DNA of 64,000 nucleotides, taken from positions 10,124,001 to 10,188,000 of the forward strand of contig JAWHQI010000072.1 in the NCBI GenBank assembly GCA_033032865.1, given 5' to 3'. This DNA is from Dactylorhiza incarnata (lineage: Eukaryota; Streptophyta; Magnoliopsida; Asparagales; Orchidaceae). Of the stretch, positions 52,369 through 63,850 are shown one piece after another. The notes under the pieces are model-generated. The model saw only the letters and a list, made by a program, of their open reading frames with translations. It did not search any database and was not told the origin of the DNA. Both the position numbers and the translations under genes were made by a program. Every line of letters starts with the position of its first letter. Position 1 is the stretch's first letter.

Positions 52369-52689
52369 ATGCCAACTCCCGAGGAGATGGTCGCGAAGAC
52401 TCAGCTACTGATGAAATTGTTGAACAAGTCGCAAGACGACGCTAAGATCAAGAGAAAAAGGGGCGACGCTGATCGCCCTGCCGAAAGGACACCGCACGAG
52501 GATGTTTCGCTGGTCGATCCCGCGACATCCTCGCCTGTGTCGATTCCAGTCCAGCCGAGCGAGGCGGGTTTTGAGGATGGTAGCGAGCAACGGGTCGCCG
52601 AAAATGAACCCTCAACCGCTCCCCTTGATACGACCACCACAAGTAATCGTCGCTTTTCTGCCCAAATCTTAGTATTGACGCTTTACTGA
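52369..52689 (+). CDS. Unclassified protein start, possibly TE gag-like
   Basis: ATG at 52369 opens 106 codons: an MPTPEEMVAKTQLLMKLLNK start with a short amphipathic helix, a basic KIKRKRGDADR segment, then a Pro/Ser/Thr-rich acidic part. A TATA box sits 49 bp upstream. After 52650 the frame runs into sequence that looks intronic, with an acceptor TTTCTTTCATAG ending at 52708. I do not recognise the family. The surroundings suggest a retroelement-encoded gag or a gene fragment captured by one. Confidence 0.4.
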   Translation: MPTPEEMVAKTQLLMKLLNKSQDDAKIKRKRGDADRPAERTPHEDVSLVDPATSSPVSIPVQPSEAGFEDGSEQRVAENEPSTAPLDTTTTSNRRFSAQILVLTLY

Positions 52690-52708
52690 GGCCGACTTTC
52701 TTTCATAG

Positions 52709-53582
52709 GGACCCTTCCTTCAGAGGCTACTATGGTGGAGCCGAGTATGTCGGCATCTCTCGCGGAAGAGCCAACGAGGACCGAGAATCTGTCACCTACT
52801 CTGGCTATCCCTGTCGGTGTCGTCCCTCAGCGAGAACCTTCTCGCTAACCGCCCTCTTCAACAAAGCGCGAGGAGGGAAGTTCCCGCGTGGGACTGATGA
52901 ATTTGAAGAATTCAAGAGTCACCACCTCGCTTCCTCCTCCGCCTTCCTCGATAGGAGTTCCTTCCCAGTCGGTGAAGACCACCCAGGGTCTTCCGACATC
53001 CAGCGGGAGGGGAGGTGGACGGTCCTTTCACGCACCTCCGCCCCTGATATCTGCGAGAGTTGATGTTCGAGGGAAGGCGCCTCTGGATCCGCTGCCTATG
53101 CCTCCTTCTCGCTATCTCGAGATGGTGCCGCCGCACCACCATTCCGTTGGTGGGAATGGTCGGGGCGGTTGATCGGGCCCTCGGCGGACTTCTCCTAGCT
53201 GTACGTCGTCTCCTCGCTGCTTTTCTCCACCTCGCCGCCGGGATACCCCTCGGTGAACGCCATCTCCTCGTTACCAACCCAGGATAGCTCCTGTGCGTGC
53301 ACGTGCTTCTCATATTCGGAGCGATATGCTGAACTGTCTTTGTGTGTATAATGCTAACTTTTGCCTTTTCCAGGTCGCGCGACATTTCTGGGGTCGGCCT
53401 TTATCATTGCCATAGGCCTCTCCACGCGCGAGTTCTAGGCAAAGATGGTCTCCGCCTACCTCGAACTTGAACTCAAGGTCGATCGGTTGATGGCGTATGA
53501 GGTGCATCGACGCCTATCTCAGCTGAAGGGTCTGCTTACGCTTTATTATACTCTCGTGTATTTCTTTTATGGTTATCATCTT
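52709..53582 (+). pseudogene. Continuation of unclassified coding region, decayed
   Basis: Proline-rich coding-like stretches at 52720-53170 (GTLPSEATMVEP; PPPPSSIGVPSQS; PLPMPPSRYLEMVPP) and 53440-53540 (YLELELKVDRLMAYEV), with stops between. A further good acceptor, TTGCCTTTTCCAG, ends at 53373. This suggests an originally spliced gene. It is cut at 53583 by a Sirevirus-like LTR. Confidence 0.4.
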
Positions 53583-55199
53583 TGTTGGGTTAAAACACGC
53601 TTTGATTTATCTTACAAATTATATACAAGTGATTTCATTTTTTAGGATGTATTACCCATGTTGTTTAGAAAGGGTAATTTGGTCATTAGATGTCTTAGGA
53701 TATCACACTCTCATTAGAGTGTCAAAGACCAGTCCAAAAAGAGTAAGAAATTCAGTTGAGTTAAACCTGCGTCGAATAGAAGTCGACGCAGCTTCGACTT
53801 CAAGTCGAAGTAACTTCGAATATAAGTAACATAAACTCAGACTAAAAGTCTAGGTCGACGCAACATCGAGATGCACTCGACCCGGAAGACAGAGTCAGTC
53901 GGAGCAGTATTAGAAGTCGACGCAGCTTGGACTTAAAATCAACGCAGAAGGAAGTGCTATGAGCTCAGGATTTTAACTCGACGGATATGTCGATAACTAT
54001 TTGACGCAACGTCAACTGCAGAGAACATTTCTAATCAGATGAGGATTTCGTCGCAGCTTCAAGTAGAATTCAGAGGTGCGTCGATAAGAAGTCAAATGTA
54101 TTCCACGCTACGTCGAATACAGACAGAATTATAAATTCCCCTTTATTCTTTTCTAAAAGTGATTTAGATCTTATACATGGAATAGTTTCATCTCTAACGG
54201 GTCGATTATATATATCCAAGAATGGAAAGAAAGACTACAGAGAGTCAAAAAGATTATTTCTGGAAGTTATTCTTAAAAGATTTAACGGGTCATCAAAATA
54301 GAAAGAGGATGTTATTATCTCATGGATTTTCCTATTAGGGATACAGCAGAAAAGGGAATGAATTTGAATTTGACTTTGACAGAAGAATAAGGGGACTCAG
54401 GAAGATTTACAAGCTAACTAATTCTATTATTCGTCTTCTTTCTTCCTGCTGGAGCACTCTCTCTCAGACACAAGAAATCTCTGTATAGAAAATAACAACA
54501 AAAAGGCTTCTTCTTCTTCTTCATCTGCTCTACAGCAAAAAGCCAACAGATTACAGTGATTCAGTGGATCAAGAAAAAACAGTCCTTGCAATTCTCTCTT
54601 CTAGAAAGGACTCATCTACTGGAATAGAGATCCACCTACTGAACACTAAGTGCCTTGAATCCTAAGTGATTGATGAATGAGGATTCATTCAGAAGAACTT
54701 GCTTCATCTTCTTCTTCTCTCTTCTACTCTTTCTATTCTTTATTGTAACCTGAGTAAAGATTTTTTAGAATCCCTCTCCAAGAGATTCAGTGGTTCATGA
54801 AGATCTTCTTATCAAAAGATCTTGAGTGGTTCTAAGAGTCTCCTTATCAAAAGACTCAGTCCTTGATTCTAAGAGTCTCCTTATCAAAAGACTCAGTGGT
54901 TCTAAGAGTATCCTTATAAAAAGACTCAGGCATTGGATAATGTATTCCTACCAAGGTGGTAGGAGAGTGGACTACCCATATTTTGGGGGAACATTATAGC
55001 TCTTATCTCATTGTGCTGTGATTTTCTGTGTTGTCCCACTCTTTTATTTCTGCACGCTGTGATTATTTTATTCTGGGTTGGAAGCTAAATGTATAGTGAT
55101 TATGAGTATTTTATTGTGTATGCACATTATAATAGAAAAGTTTTTAAATCTCTATTCACTCCCCTAGAGAATACTCAGAGGTTTCACTGTGCACTTTCA
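53583..55199 (+). repeat. Sirevirus-like LTR, first copy
   Basis: 1617 bp, TGTTGGGTTAAAACACGC start, ...GTGCACTTTCA end. It contains a block of GTCGACGCA/TCGACTT words (53770-54125). Near the end are ATTCACTCCCCTAGAGAATACT-type text and repeated AAAAGACTCAGTG/TCTAAGAGTCTCC words (54790-54940). Followed by a PBS. Confidence 0.88.
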
Positions 55200-55201
55200 A
55201 T

Positions 55202-55217
55202 TGATATCAAAGGGAGG
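55202..55217 (+). other. Primer-binding site (degenerate) after first LTR
   Basis: TGATATCAAAGGGAGG, related to TGGTATCAGAG with two changes. Confidence 0.7.
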
Positions 55218-55293
55218 TTGATCATAAAGAGGTTAACACATTGATCAAAAGATCTTCTCACTTTAAATTTTATATTTTAAAATTATTTTTAGA

Positions 55294-55414
55294 AAATGAG
55301 TTTTAAGGACTATGCCTCCACCAGACCACCAGTGTGTAACCTGAATAAGTTTACACTCTGGAAAGCCAGAATAAAATTGTATATGAACTCTATTGATGAA
55401 GACATTTTTGATAG
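55294..55414 (+). pseudogene. Gag N-terminus separated from its continuation by a second LTR unit
   Basis: ATG at 55294 encodes MSFKDYASTRPPV, then NKFTLWKARIKLYMNSIDED, a copia gag start. It stops at FDS where the second LTR begins at 55415. The continuation, ITGPPVPVR, is found at about 57123. Confidence 0.8.
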
Positions 55415-57043
55415 TGTTGGGAAAACTCCTTATGATTAACTTAACAAATTATCTATATGTGATTTTACCTCTTAGGTTATATTACCCACATTGTATAGTA
55501 AGGGTAAATTGGTCATTAGATGTCGTAGGATGTCTCACTCACCTTAGAGTGTCAAGGACAACTCAAGACAATCATAAAATTAGTTAAGATGAGACTTGCG
55601 TCGAATAAAAGTCGACGCAACTTCGACTTGATATCGACGCAACTCTGACTAGAAGTTTGAGCAACTTATTCAGCCGGTCAAAGTATAAAGTCAAGTCGAC
55701 GCAACGTCGAAAGGAACTCGATGCAGAAGATAAAGCTTGTCGAAGCCATCCAAGAAGTCGACGCAACTTTGACTTCAACACGATGCAACTTCGACTTTAA
55801 CACGACGCAGAAGTTACAACTCAAGTCCAAGTCTTCAAACTCGACGGATACGTCGATAAGGAATCGACATAACGTCGACATCCGAGTTCAGTCAAAGCTA
55901 AGAAAGAATTCAAGGCTACTTCGATAAGAACTCCGAGGTGCGTCGACATGAAGAATGATGAAGTCGACGCAGCATCGAATATAATCAGAAAAAGGAAGCT
56001 TTTTTTGCTGTCCTTTTGAGACCTTTTCAGAAGGACCACAAGGCTCAATGCAGTTTTCCAACGGCTTGTTTATTGCCAAGAATGGAATCAAGCTTTCCAG
56101 GACACAGCAAATCATTCTTGGAAGGTATTCAAAAGTGATGGGCAGGTCGAGAACAAAAGTAGAAAGAAAAATAAGTGGCAAGAAGGAGTTCCTTTTCAGG
56201 ACAGCCCAAAAGAAGAAAGGTTTTTGAAAATCCATTCATACAGTATAAGTATGCAAAAAGAGAAGAGGAACACAAGAGAATTATCATATTCATTCTCATC
56301 TGTCAACAAGGGTCTTCTTCTTCCTCCTCAGAACTCTAAGACAGATAGAGTTTTCTCTTTGAGCACAAATCAATAACAGAGATGCTTCTTCTTCATCATC
56401 ATATAACAGCTAGATTACAAGAAGCTTTCAGAGAAAAGGAACAAGCAAAACAACCCTTGCAAATATCTATATCATAAGCAAGGTTCATCATTGCAGATCC
56501 TGTGAAGGGCAGAAGCAGCAGAAGTGCTTCTGAAGAATTTTGAGAATAGAATTCTATTTTCCTCTTCTTACTTTCTTCTTACTTTTCCCTCCTACTGTAA
56601 AAGAGTTTTTATAATCCCTCTTCCAAAGGATTTAGTGGTTCAAGATCTTCTTATCAAAAGATCTTTGGTTCTAAGAGTCTCCTTATCAAAAGACTCAGTG
56701 GTTTAAGATCTCCTTATCAAAAGATCTCTGGTTCTAAGATTCTCCTTATCAAAAGACTCAGTAGGTTATGCAATCCTACCAGGGAGGTAGAAGAGAGGAG
56801 TACTCATATTTTGGGGAACCTCTATAAAATTCCTGTGTCTTTGCTTTGTGATTTTCTGTGTTGTCCATACTTATTTATTCTGTGTTTATTTTTAGCAAAC
56901 TGAATTTAATTTATTCTGTCTTTGGTTTTGCTGAATGCATAATACTTAGTGTTTTATTGTGTGTGCACAAATATGATCGAAAATATTTTAAATCTCTATT
57001 CACCCCCTCTAGAGAATACTCAGAGGCACACTGTGCACTTTCA
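55415..57043 (+). repeat. Sirevirus-like LTR, second copy, inside gag
   Basis: 1629 bp, TGTTGGGAAAAC start, ...GTGCACTTTCA end. Same GTCGACGCAAC word block (55598-55980). A TATA-like AGTATAAGTATG near 56239. Followed by a better preserved PBS than the first copy. Confidence 0.88.
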
Positions 57044-57045
57044 AT

Positions 57046-57061
57046 TGGTATCAGAGGTAGG
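57046..57061 (+). other. Primer-binding site after second LTR
   Basis: TGGTATCAGAGGTAGG, tRNA-Met type. The leader then matches that of the first copy for about 60 bp (GGTTAACAC(C/A)TTGATCAAAAG) before diverging near 57110. Confidence 0.88.
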
Positions 57062-57122
57062 TTTATCATTAAAAGGTTAACACCTTGATCAAAAGATCTC
57101 CTCCTCTCATTTTTAATGTCAT

Positions 57123-59115
57123 CATTACAGGTCCTCCAGTCCCAGTGAGAAAATATGCTACTGGGAAGATAACACAGACTGCAGTCCCCAGAGCTGAGTG
57201 GACAGATGCAGAGAAGAAGGTGAAGGCATGTGATGCCAAATCCATGAATATGCTGGTGTCAACCATGTCAGATGACATATTTCAAAAAGTTGCTGATTGC
57301 AACTCTGCCAAAGAAATATGGGAATCACTTTCCAGAATAGTTGAAGGCAGCTCTGATGAATGAAAGGACAAGAAGTCCATTCTCATATCCCAATATGAGA
57401 ATTTTAAGAAAAAGGCTGATGAAAGCATGGCTGAAATGTATGGCAGGTTCAACTTTATCATAAATGAGTTGAGAGGACTTGACAAAGAAATTTCTCTGAC
57501 ATAAATTAATGACAAGCGTCTCATGTGCTTACCAAGCATATGAGACTCAAGAATCTGGGCTATCAGAGATTCTAGATGCGTCAAAGAACTATCAACAGAT
57601 GCTCTGCTAGGGAAACTCAAGTCCTATGAGCTCCTACTAAAGAGCAGGGCTGAGTCAGAAGCTCGGGAGATAATCTCAACTCCTAAAGAGAGGACCCTTG
57701 CTCTAAAGACTGTTGAAGCAGAGCCCTCCACCTCCACCTCTGAAGAAGAGATGTTCAATCTCTTGGCTAAAAGATTCAAGAGATGGGTCGGGACAGAGGA
57801 CTCCAGAAGAAAAGAGAGGAGTTCAAGCAAACCAAGGTATGATAAAACTTCTAAATAGGAAATTATATGCTTCTCTTGCAGAAAACCTGAACACTTTGCT
57901 ACTGAATGTCCTGAAGAGGACAATAACAAAGGCAGCAAGAAGGAGCTCAAGAAGAAATCCTTCAGAGGGAAGGATAAGAAAAGAGGGAAATGTTTCATTG
58001 CTGAAACCTAGAGTGACTCAGAGTCTGAGTCAAGATCTTCCTCATCTGGCAGTGATGAGGAGTGTGGAACTAAAGAAGCCTGCTTAATGGCTCTAGAAGA
58101 CTCTACTGATGAAAGTCAGGTACAATCTTTGATGACTTTGACTTTTCCTCAGAAGATTTTAAAGATTGCTTCAAAGAATTATGTCAAGATTATATTAATA
58201 GCCAAATGGAACTTAAAATAATCAGAACATAGCTAGAAGATCTTGGGAAAGATAACCTGTACTCAGTTAATTATGATCTGAGAGGTCAACTGTTTAATAA
58301 AGAAAAAGAAATGTACATATTAGTTAATGAAAATTCTAACTTAGAGAAAGAACTTACAAAGACAAAAGCCTTTGAGGACTCACTAAATGGAAGGAGTCAA
58401 AAGATTAAGGATATCTCACAAAATCAAGAGGTTTGATCATCTTGATCTAGAATCACAACCATCCACTAGCACACCAATCTCTAGCAAACGTGCTTGGTAA
58501 AATCCTACAACATTAATTAGGTCAAGTCTGAATCAGCCCAATGACAACCTAGAATCATATGAAGAACAAAATAACAACCCTAATAAACTCACTATATTCA
58601 ATAGGGTAGACATTACCAGTCAAACATGGATTCTAGGTAAACACCCCTTAGAAAAGATAAATAAAAATTATAAAAATTTTAATATAAAGAATCATTCGTC
58701 GACTAGAACTCAACGCAATTTTAAAGGTGCATCGAATGCAACTCGACGGAGTTCAGCATATGCGTCGACATCAACTCGAAGCAAGTATGAGGGTGCGTCG
58801 AATTCTATTCGACACAACCAATATTCTACATCAAATTATTATCGGCGTAACTATGCAGACACGTCGAATTACACTCGACGCAACTCTAAAGATGCGTCGA
58901 CTTCTTCTCGATGCATGCTTCCAACCAAAAATTTTCAAACTTCTAGATCTTTCACTACCTTTATTCCTAGATGTTTTTGTTGTTCTAATGTTGGGCATAT
59001 TGCCAAACATTGCTGGCATAATAATACAACACTTCTTCACCTGAAGGGGTATGTTGAAAGACCATCTTATTCTTTCATTACTACATATGATGATAGAAGA
59101 AAGAGACCTCAATAA
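57123..59115 (+). pseudogene. Sirevirus-like gag remainder with two zinc knuckles
   Basis: ITGPPVPVRKYATG, then DIFQKVADCNSAKEIWESL and ISQYENFKKKADESMAEMYG form the capsid. TGA at 57361 and further stops near 57502 and 57541 follow. The first knuckle CFSCRKPEHFATEC lies at 57868-57909, followed by Lys- and Ser-rich parts. A second knuckle CFCCSNVGHIAKHC lies near 58974. Between 58695 and 58915 the coding DNA is made of GCGTCGA/TCGACGCAAC words encoding S/N/T/R-rich repeats. The same words make up the LTR block of this element. Confidence 0.88.
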
Positions 59116-60479
59116 GTGAGGGTCTATGCTAATGTTTGATTTCATGTGCAGAAGGGAGACTGTTCAACCACAACCCAGCAGTGGTACCTGGACAGTGGAT
59201 GCTCCATGCATATGACTGGAGCAAAAGAACAGTTGGAAAACTACAAGGCCAAGGAAGGGCCTAAGGTAATCTTTGGGAATTTCCACTCTGGTCAAACCAA
59301 AGGATAAGGCTTGCTCAGGATTGGGGAAGTCTCCTTCTCTAAGGTAGCTTATGTTGAAAGACTTCACCATAATCTAATTAGTATTAGTCAGCTATGTGAT
59401 GGAGAATACAAAGTTGTATTCACCAAGTCTTTATGTCATATAGTTAGTTCAACAACTAACCAAATTGTACTGACCGGTCTTAGAAAATGTAAGGTATATG
59501 TTGTAGACTTTGAGTATATTAAGTCTGAAGTCTGCTTACTTAACTCCCAGCTAGAAAATAATGAGTTGTGGCATAGGAGACTTAGTCACCTGAACTTTAA
59601 GACCATAGCTAAATTATCTAAGCTTAACCTAGTAAGAGGCTTACCAACAGGAAACATTAAGAAAGACCATCACTGTAGAGCCTGCCAACTGGGAAAGCAG
59701 ATCAAGTCATCATTCAAACCAATTGGTAAGAATGATTCCCCTAGAATCCTATATCTGTTGCACATAGACCTATTTGGTCCTGTGTCCACTCAAAGCTTAG
59801 CAGGAAAGTCCTACACATTAGTAATTGTAGATGATTTTTCTAGATTCAGCTGGGTGTTCTTTCTAAAAGCTAAGTCAGACACCTTCAATATCCTCTCAAG
59901 ATTCATCAGACAAGTTCAATATGAATTCAACACTCAGATTGTTGTGATCAGAAGTGATCATGGTACCGAGTTTGAAAATCAGTTAATTTGTAGATTCTGT
60001 GAGGATGAGGGAATAAGACAAAGCTTTTCAGCTCCTAGAACCCCCAACAAAATGGGGTGTCTGAAAGGAAAAATAGAACCCTAATTGAATCAGGAAGAAC
60101 ATTATTAGATGAATCCAATTTGCCAAAGTCCTTTTAGGCTGAGGCAGTGAATACTGCCAACTATGTTCTGAATAGAAGTCTTATCCACAAGACTAAGTTG
60201 AAGACTCCCTGTGAGCTATTGAAAGGAAAGACACCTATAGTCACTTACTTCAGAATTTTTTGGTGTACTTGCTTCATCCTTAACAATGGGAAGAGTCATC
60301 TTGCCAAATTTGACAAGAAGGCTGATGATGGGATATTTTTGGGATATTCCTCATCAAGCAAGGCCTATAGGTGTTTTAATAAAGGCTCTCTTAAAATTGA
60401 AGAGTCCATGCATGTTGTGTTTGATGAAACTCACATGTTTTCCAAGGGGAAGGAAACTTCCACCAACATTGTTTTGTAG
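59116..60479 (+). pseudogene. Sirevirus-like protease and integrase
   Basis: Protease WYLDSGCSMHMTG lies near 59185. A stop at 59306 follows. YVERLHHNLISISQLCDG then leads to integrase: LWHRRLSHLN, HCRACQLGK, LHIDLFGPVS and IRSDHGTEFEN (GT replaces GG). A frame change near 60050 splits the PQQNG..ERKN segment. The C-terminal domain is at 60147-60479, ending near a TAG at 60477. Confidence 0.92.
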
Positions 60480-60896
60480 GAGGAAGACCAGCTTGTATAT
60501 CAAGTTGAAAGGATCAGCATCATGGATCACTCATCAGAATGTCAAGGCAAAGGAAAGCAAAGGGTTGACACTGATTCAGATGAATACTCTGTAGAAGATG
60601 AAGAGGAACCTACAACACCTGAACCTCCTGCCATTGAGATCATTCTGGAGAATAAAGATGGTGCTCCTACTGTCAATGAGCAAGTGGATCTTCAGGAAGA
60701 AAAGAATCCCCTTAATAACTCAATAATAACAAGGATGATTCTAAAGGATCCTCCAACTCAAGTTATAAGAGATTTGACAGTAGGAGTCAAGACAAGGAAT
60801 TAGCTCACACATGAAACAATGCTGTAGTGTTTCCTCTCACAATATGAGCCAACGAAATTTGAAGAAGCAGACAGTGACTCTCACTGGATAGCTCTA
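60480..60896 (+). pseudogene. Acidic linker between integrase and RT
   Basis: Open frame 60522-60803 encodes TDSDEYSVEDEEEPTTPEPP and similar acidic text, typical of the variable copia integrase-RT linker. Stop at 60801 before the RT start. Confidence 0.7.
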
Positions 60897-61426
60897 ATGC
60901 AAGAAGAGTTGACCCAATTTGAGAGAAATAAGGTATGGACACTGGTTGAGAGACCAAGGAATTACCTAGTCATTGGAACTAAATGGGTATTCAAAAATAA
61001 GATGGACTCAACTGGAGTCATAGTAAGAAGCAAGGCCAGACTTGTGGCTCAAGGATACATGCAAGAAGAGGGGATTGACTTCAACCAGACTTTTGCTCCA
61101 GTAGCAAGGCTGGAAGCCATCAGAATGTTTCTTGCATATGCTGCACATATGACGATTAAAGTCTATCAGATAGATGTGAAGAGTGCATTCCTAAATGGAA
61201 CTCTTCAGGAAGAAGTGTATGTGGAGCATCCCTCAGGTTTTATCAATCCATATTTTCCTTCCTTTGTATATTGGTTAGATAAAGCATTGTATGGCCTCAA
61301 GCAAGCTCCAAGAGCTTGGTATGAGACCATATTCACCTTCCTTCTGGAACACTCCTTTGAAAGAGGGAAAGTGGATAAAACACTCTTCACAAGAGCACAT
61401 AAGAATCATCTTTTACTACTACAGAT
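60897..61426 (+). pseudogene. Sirevirus-like RT, cut before the YVDD motif by family-N copy 3
   Basis: RT motifs [34 protein letters not shown] and [13 protein letters not shown] are intact. Coding stops at LLLLQI, the residues that normally precede YVDD, exactly where TGTAAGACC begins at 61427. The catalytic motif and RNase H must lie beyond the inserted element, outside the window. Confidence 0.94.
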
Positions 61427-62135
61427 TGTAAGACCCCCCTCCCCCTTTCTAGGAGGGTTACACGGGTCTTACGCCCAGAACCGCCGCCTTACGGATGACA
61501 CCAACACATGGGTTAGTCGCCACCGCAAGACGCCAATTCTGCCGGCTATTACGATCAGTTAGCTTTAGGCCAATAGAGAAAAGAAAGACAATAGAATAAA
61601 CTAAGTCCACATCACAGCTTTATAAATGAAAAGAACATAGTCCAACACAGAGCACAAATAGAGAGAAGGGCTTATGCCCAATACATGTCAAAATATAATA
61701 AATAACTCTCTCTCTCACAACACAACATGCGGAAGCTAAACACTCATCTCTCTCAGCACCTGTCTTGTAGCAGTAGTAATGCGCGGCACCTGCTCCTCAA
61801 TTCCTGTCTCCTCTTCCAGCTGGGGCTCCATCTCCTCAATCACCTACGGTCACAACTGACTGTTAGTCATAAAGACTAAGCTGATTTTGTCCCTGCCTCC
61901 CCCCGCCTCCCCTAGGCACCGAGCGGGGAGGAAGAAGTGGAGGACAACAAAGTGGAGTAAACAAAAGCAGGTGACAGGGAAATCTAGCTAGCAAGTATAT
62001 ATATAGGCAAGCACTACTCTAGCAGTATAAACAAGTAAGAGAGCAGTAAAGAGCAGTAAAGGAAGTAAATAGTAAAGCAGTGCGCGCAAGTATAACAAGC
62101 AAATAAATAAATTCTACACTACCATCACATGAGTA

Positions 62136-62232
62136 CCTTAACTTATATGAATGCCCATACAAACTTATAAGTTAAGGTTTTCAGAAATATAACTTATCAT
62201 ATAAAAGAGCCCATACTAATTTATACGATAAG
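62136..62232 (-). ncRNA. Conserved hairpin pair near the 3' end of family N (copy 3)
   Basis: Hairpin a pairs 62136-62147 with 62166-62177 (CCTTAACTTATA stem, perfect). Hairpin b pairs 62193-62205 with 62220-62232 (13 bp, one A.C on plus, G.U on minus). Relative to copy 1, stem b has a C-G pair replaced by T-A at its third position, on both arms. Role unknown. Confidence 0.55.
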
Positions 62233-62702
62233 AGTCTGCAATTATGTTCTAGGTTTATGTATGATATGATATGCATGCTATGTTATGATTCATACAAGTG
62301 CAACTCACGCACACGACTCTGTGATCACAAATCTTTAGTTCCCAATTTTTGGAGCTAGCATCACTCTCTGGTACCACCTTTGTGGCTACAGCAGCAGTGG
62401 AGCGGGCAACTTCACTTCCTAGGCGGGTATACACACTACCAGGCCTAGACCCTTCGTACGCCTCTGTACACATCCTAGGTGTACTCTAGAGTCTTGCGTA
62501 CTCTTTGTTGATAACCATTAGTCTTTGAGGTCAGGTGTGCGTTTTCGGGGATCGTCCTCCAGACCGCAGTATAAACAACCTACTGGCCCCTCAAACCCTC
62601 ACACCCACCTAAGTCAACGTACTACCGTCGGTGTGACGACCGGTCCAGTACCGAAGACCCGCCACTAATTTGTTCTTATGCACATGCAATTTATCACCAC
62701 CC

Positions 62703-62733
62703 GAGCCTCCAGCTCGCAGGACTAACCCGTCCT
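62703..62733. repeat. Single two-hairpin unit (homologue of the 7.5-8.1 kb array)
   Basis: GAGC-ctcca-GCTC followed by AGGAC-taaccc-GTCCT. Same stems, different loops from the array of copy 1. Confidence 0.8.
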
Positions 62734-63299
62734 GATATACAACCTCCCATCCCTTAACTCAGGATGAAGTTTACCATATCTCTTATTCATTTAGTTAGAC
62801 TAATCTTCTCTAATTATTGAATACTTAGAAGTTTAGGGTGAGTCCTGGACTTCCTGAGGTTTACCCGGTGAAGGGCTCGCAGCGGTACTAGGGAATGCAA
62901 TGGGCTGAAACTCAAATCCTCATTCCAAGACAATTACTTTTATTGGTGGCTACCCTATTGTAAAACCCACTCTACTTATTACTCTTTATAACCTAGGTGC
63001 TTTATGACTCATCCTTCGCCTTAACCCTAATCCAACGTTCTCTTGAACGGTGCTTGACACTTAAGGTCTCCCATCCTATGAGTGGTGTATATCTGGTGTA
63101 GGTTATAACACGATCCTTCTGATTTCCTATGCGGCCATGCTGGTCAAATCTCCATATTAAGCTTCTACTATCCGCAGGCCATGATGAAATTTGAACTAGG
63201 TTTGATCCCGATGATGCTCTCCTATCAATGCCATGTCCATGTGAGTTCCAACTTTTACCATAGGTTCAAAACGGAGGATTTAGGGTTTGACCATAATTT

Positions 63300-63850
63300 T
63301 GATATACTCCATGTTGATTTGACCTCAATTTCTATTTATCATAAAAAGGTGACCGAATGACTTTACACTGCAAGTACTAGATTTTATCTTCCAAAAATTA
63401 TGGGAAAAATACAGTGACATTATAATGATATGAAAATACTAATTCCAGAGTTCCATAATTTTCCAGCAGATTAAAACCTTTAATTTCTATTTATCTTAAA
63501 AAGGGTGACAAAATGACTTTACACTACAAGTACTAGATTTTGTCTTCCAAAAATTCTGGGAAAAATAGACTGGCATTATATTGATATGAAAACACTAATT
63601 CCAGAGTTCCATAATTTCCCAGCAGATTAAAACCTTTAAATTCTATTCATCTTGAAAAGGGTGACAAAATGACTTTACACTACAAGTACTAGATTTTGTC
63701 TTCCAAAAATTCTGGGAAAAATACAGTGGCATTATATTGATATGAAAACACTAATTCCATAATTCCATAATTTTCCAGCAAAAAATCACCATAAATATCT
63801 CACAAATTAGAAAGGGTGATAAACTGAATAAATGAAGTTTCTCCCAAAAA
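63300..63850 (-). repeat. ~155-bp tandem repeats of family N (copy 3)
   Basis: ATGACTTTACACT(A/G)CAAGTACT begins units near 63357, 63511 and 63668, periods 154 and 157. Units contain TTCTGGGAAAAATA and TTCCAGAGTTCCATAATTT-type text. Confidence 0.9.
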
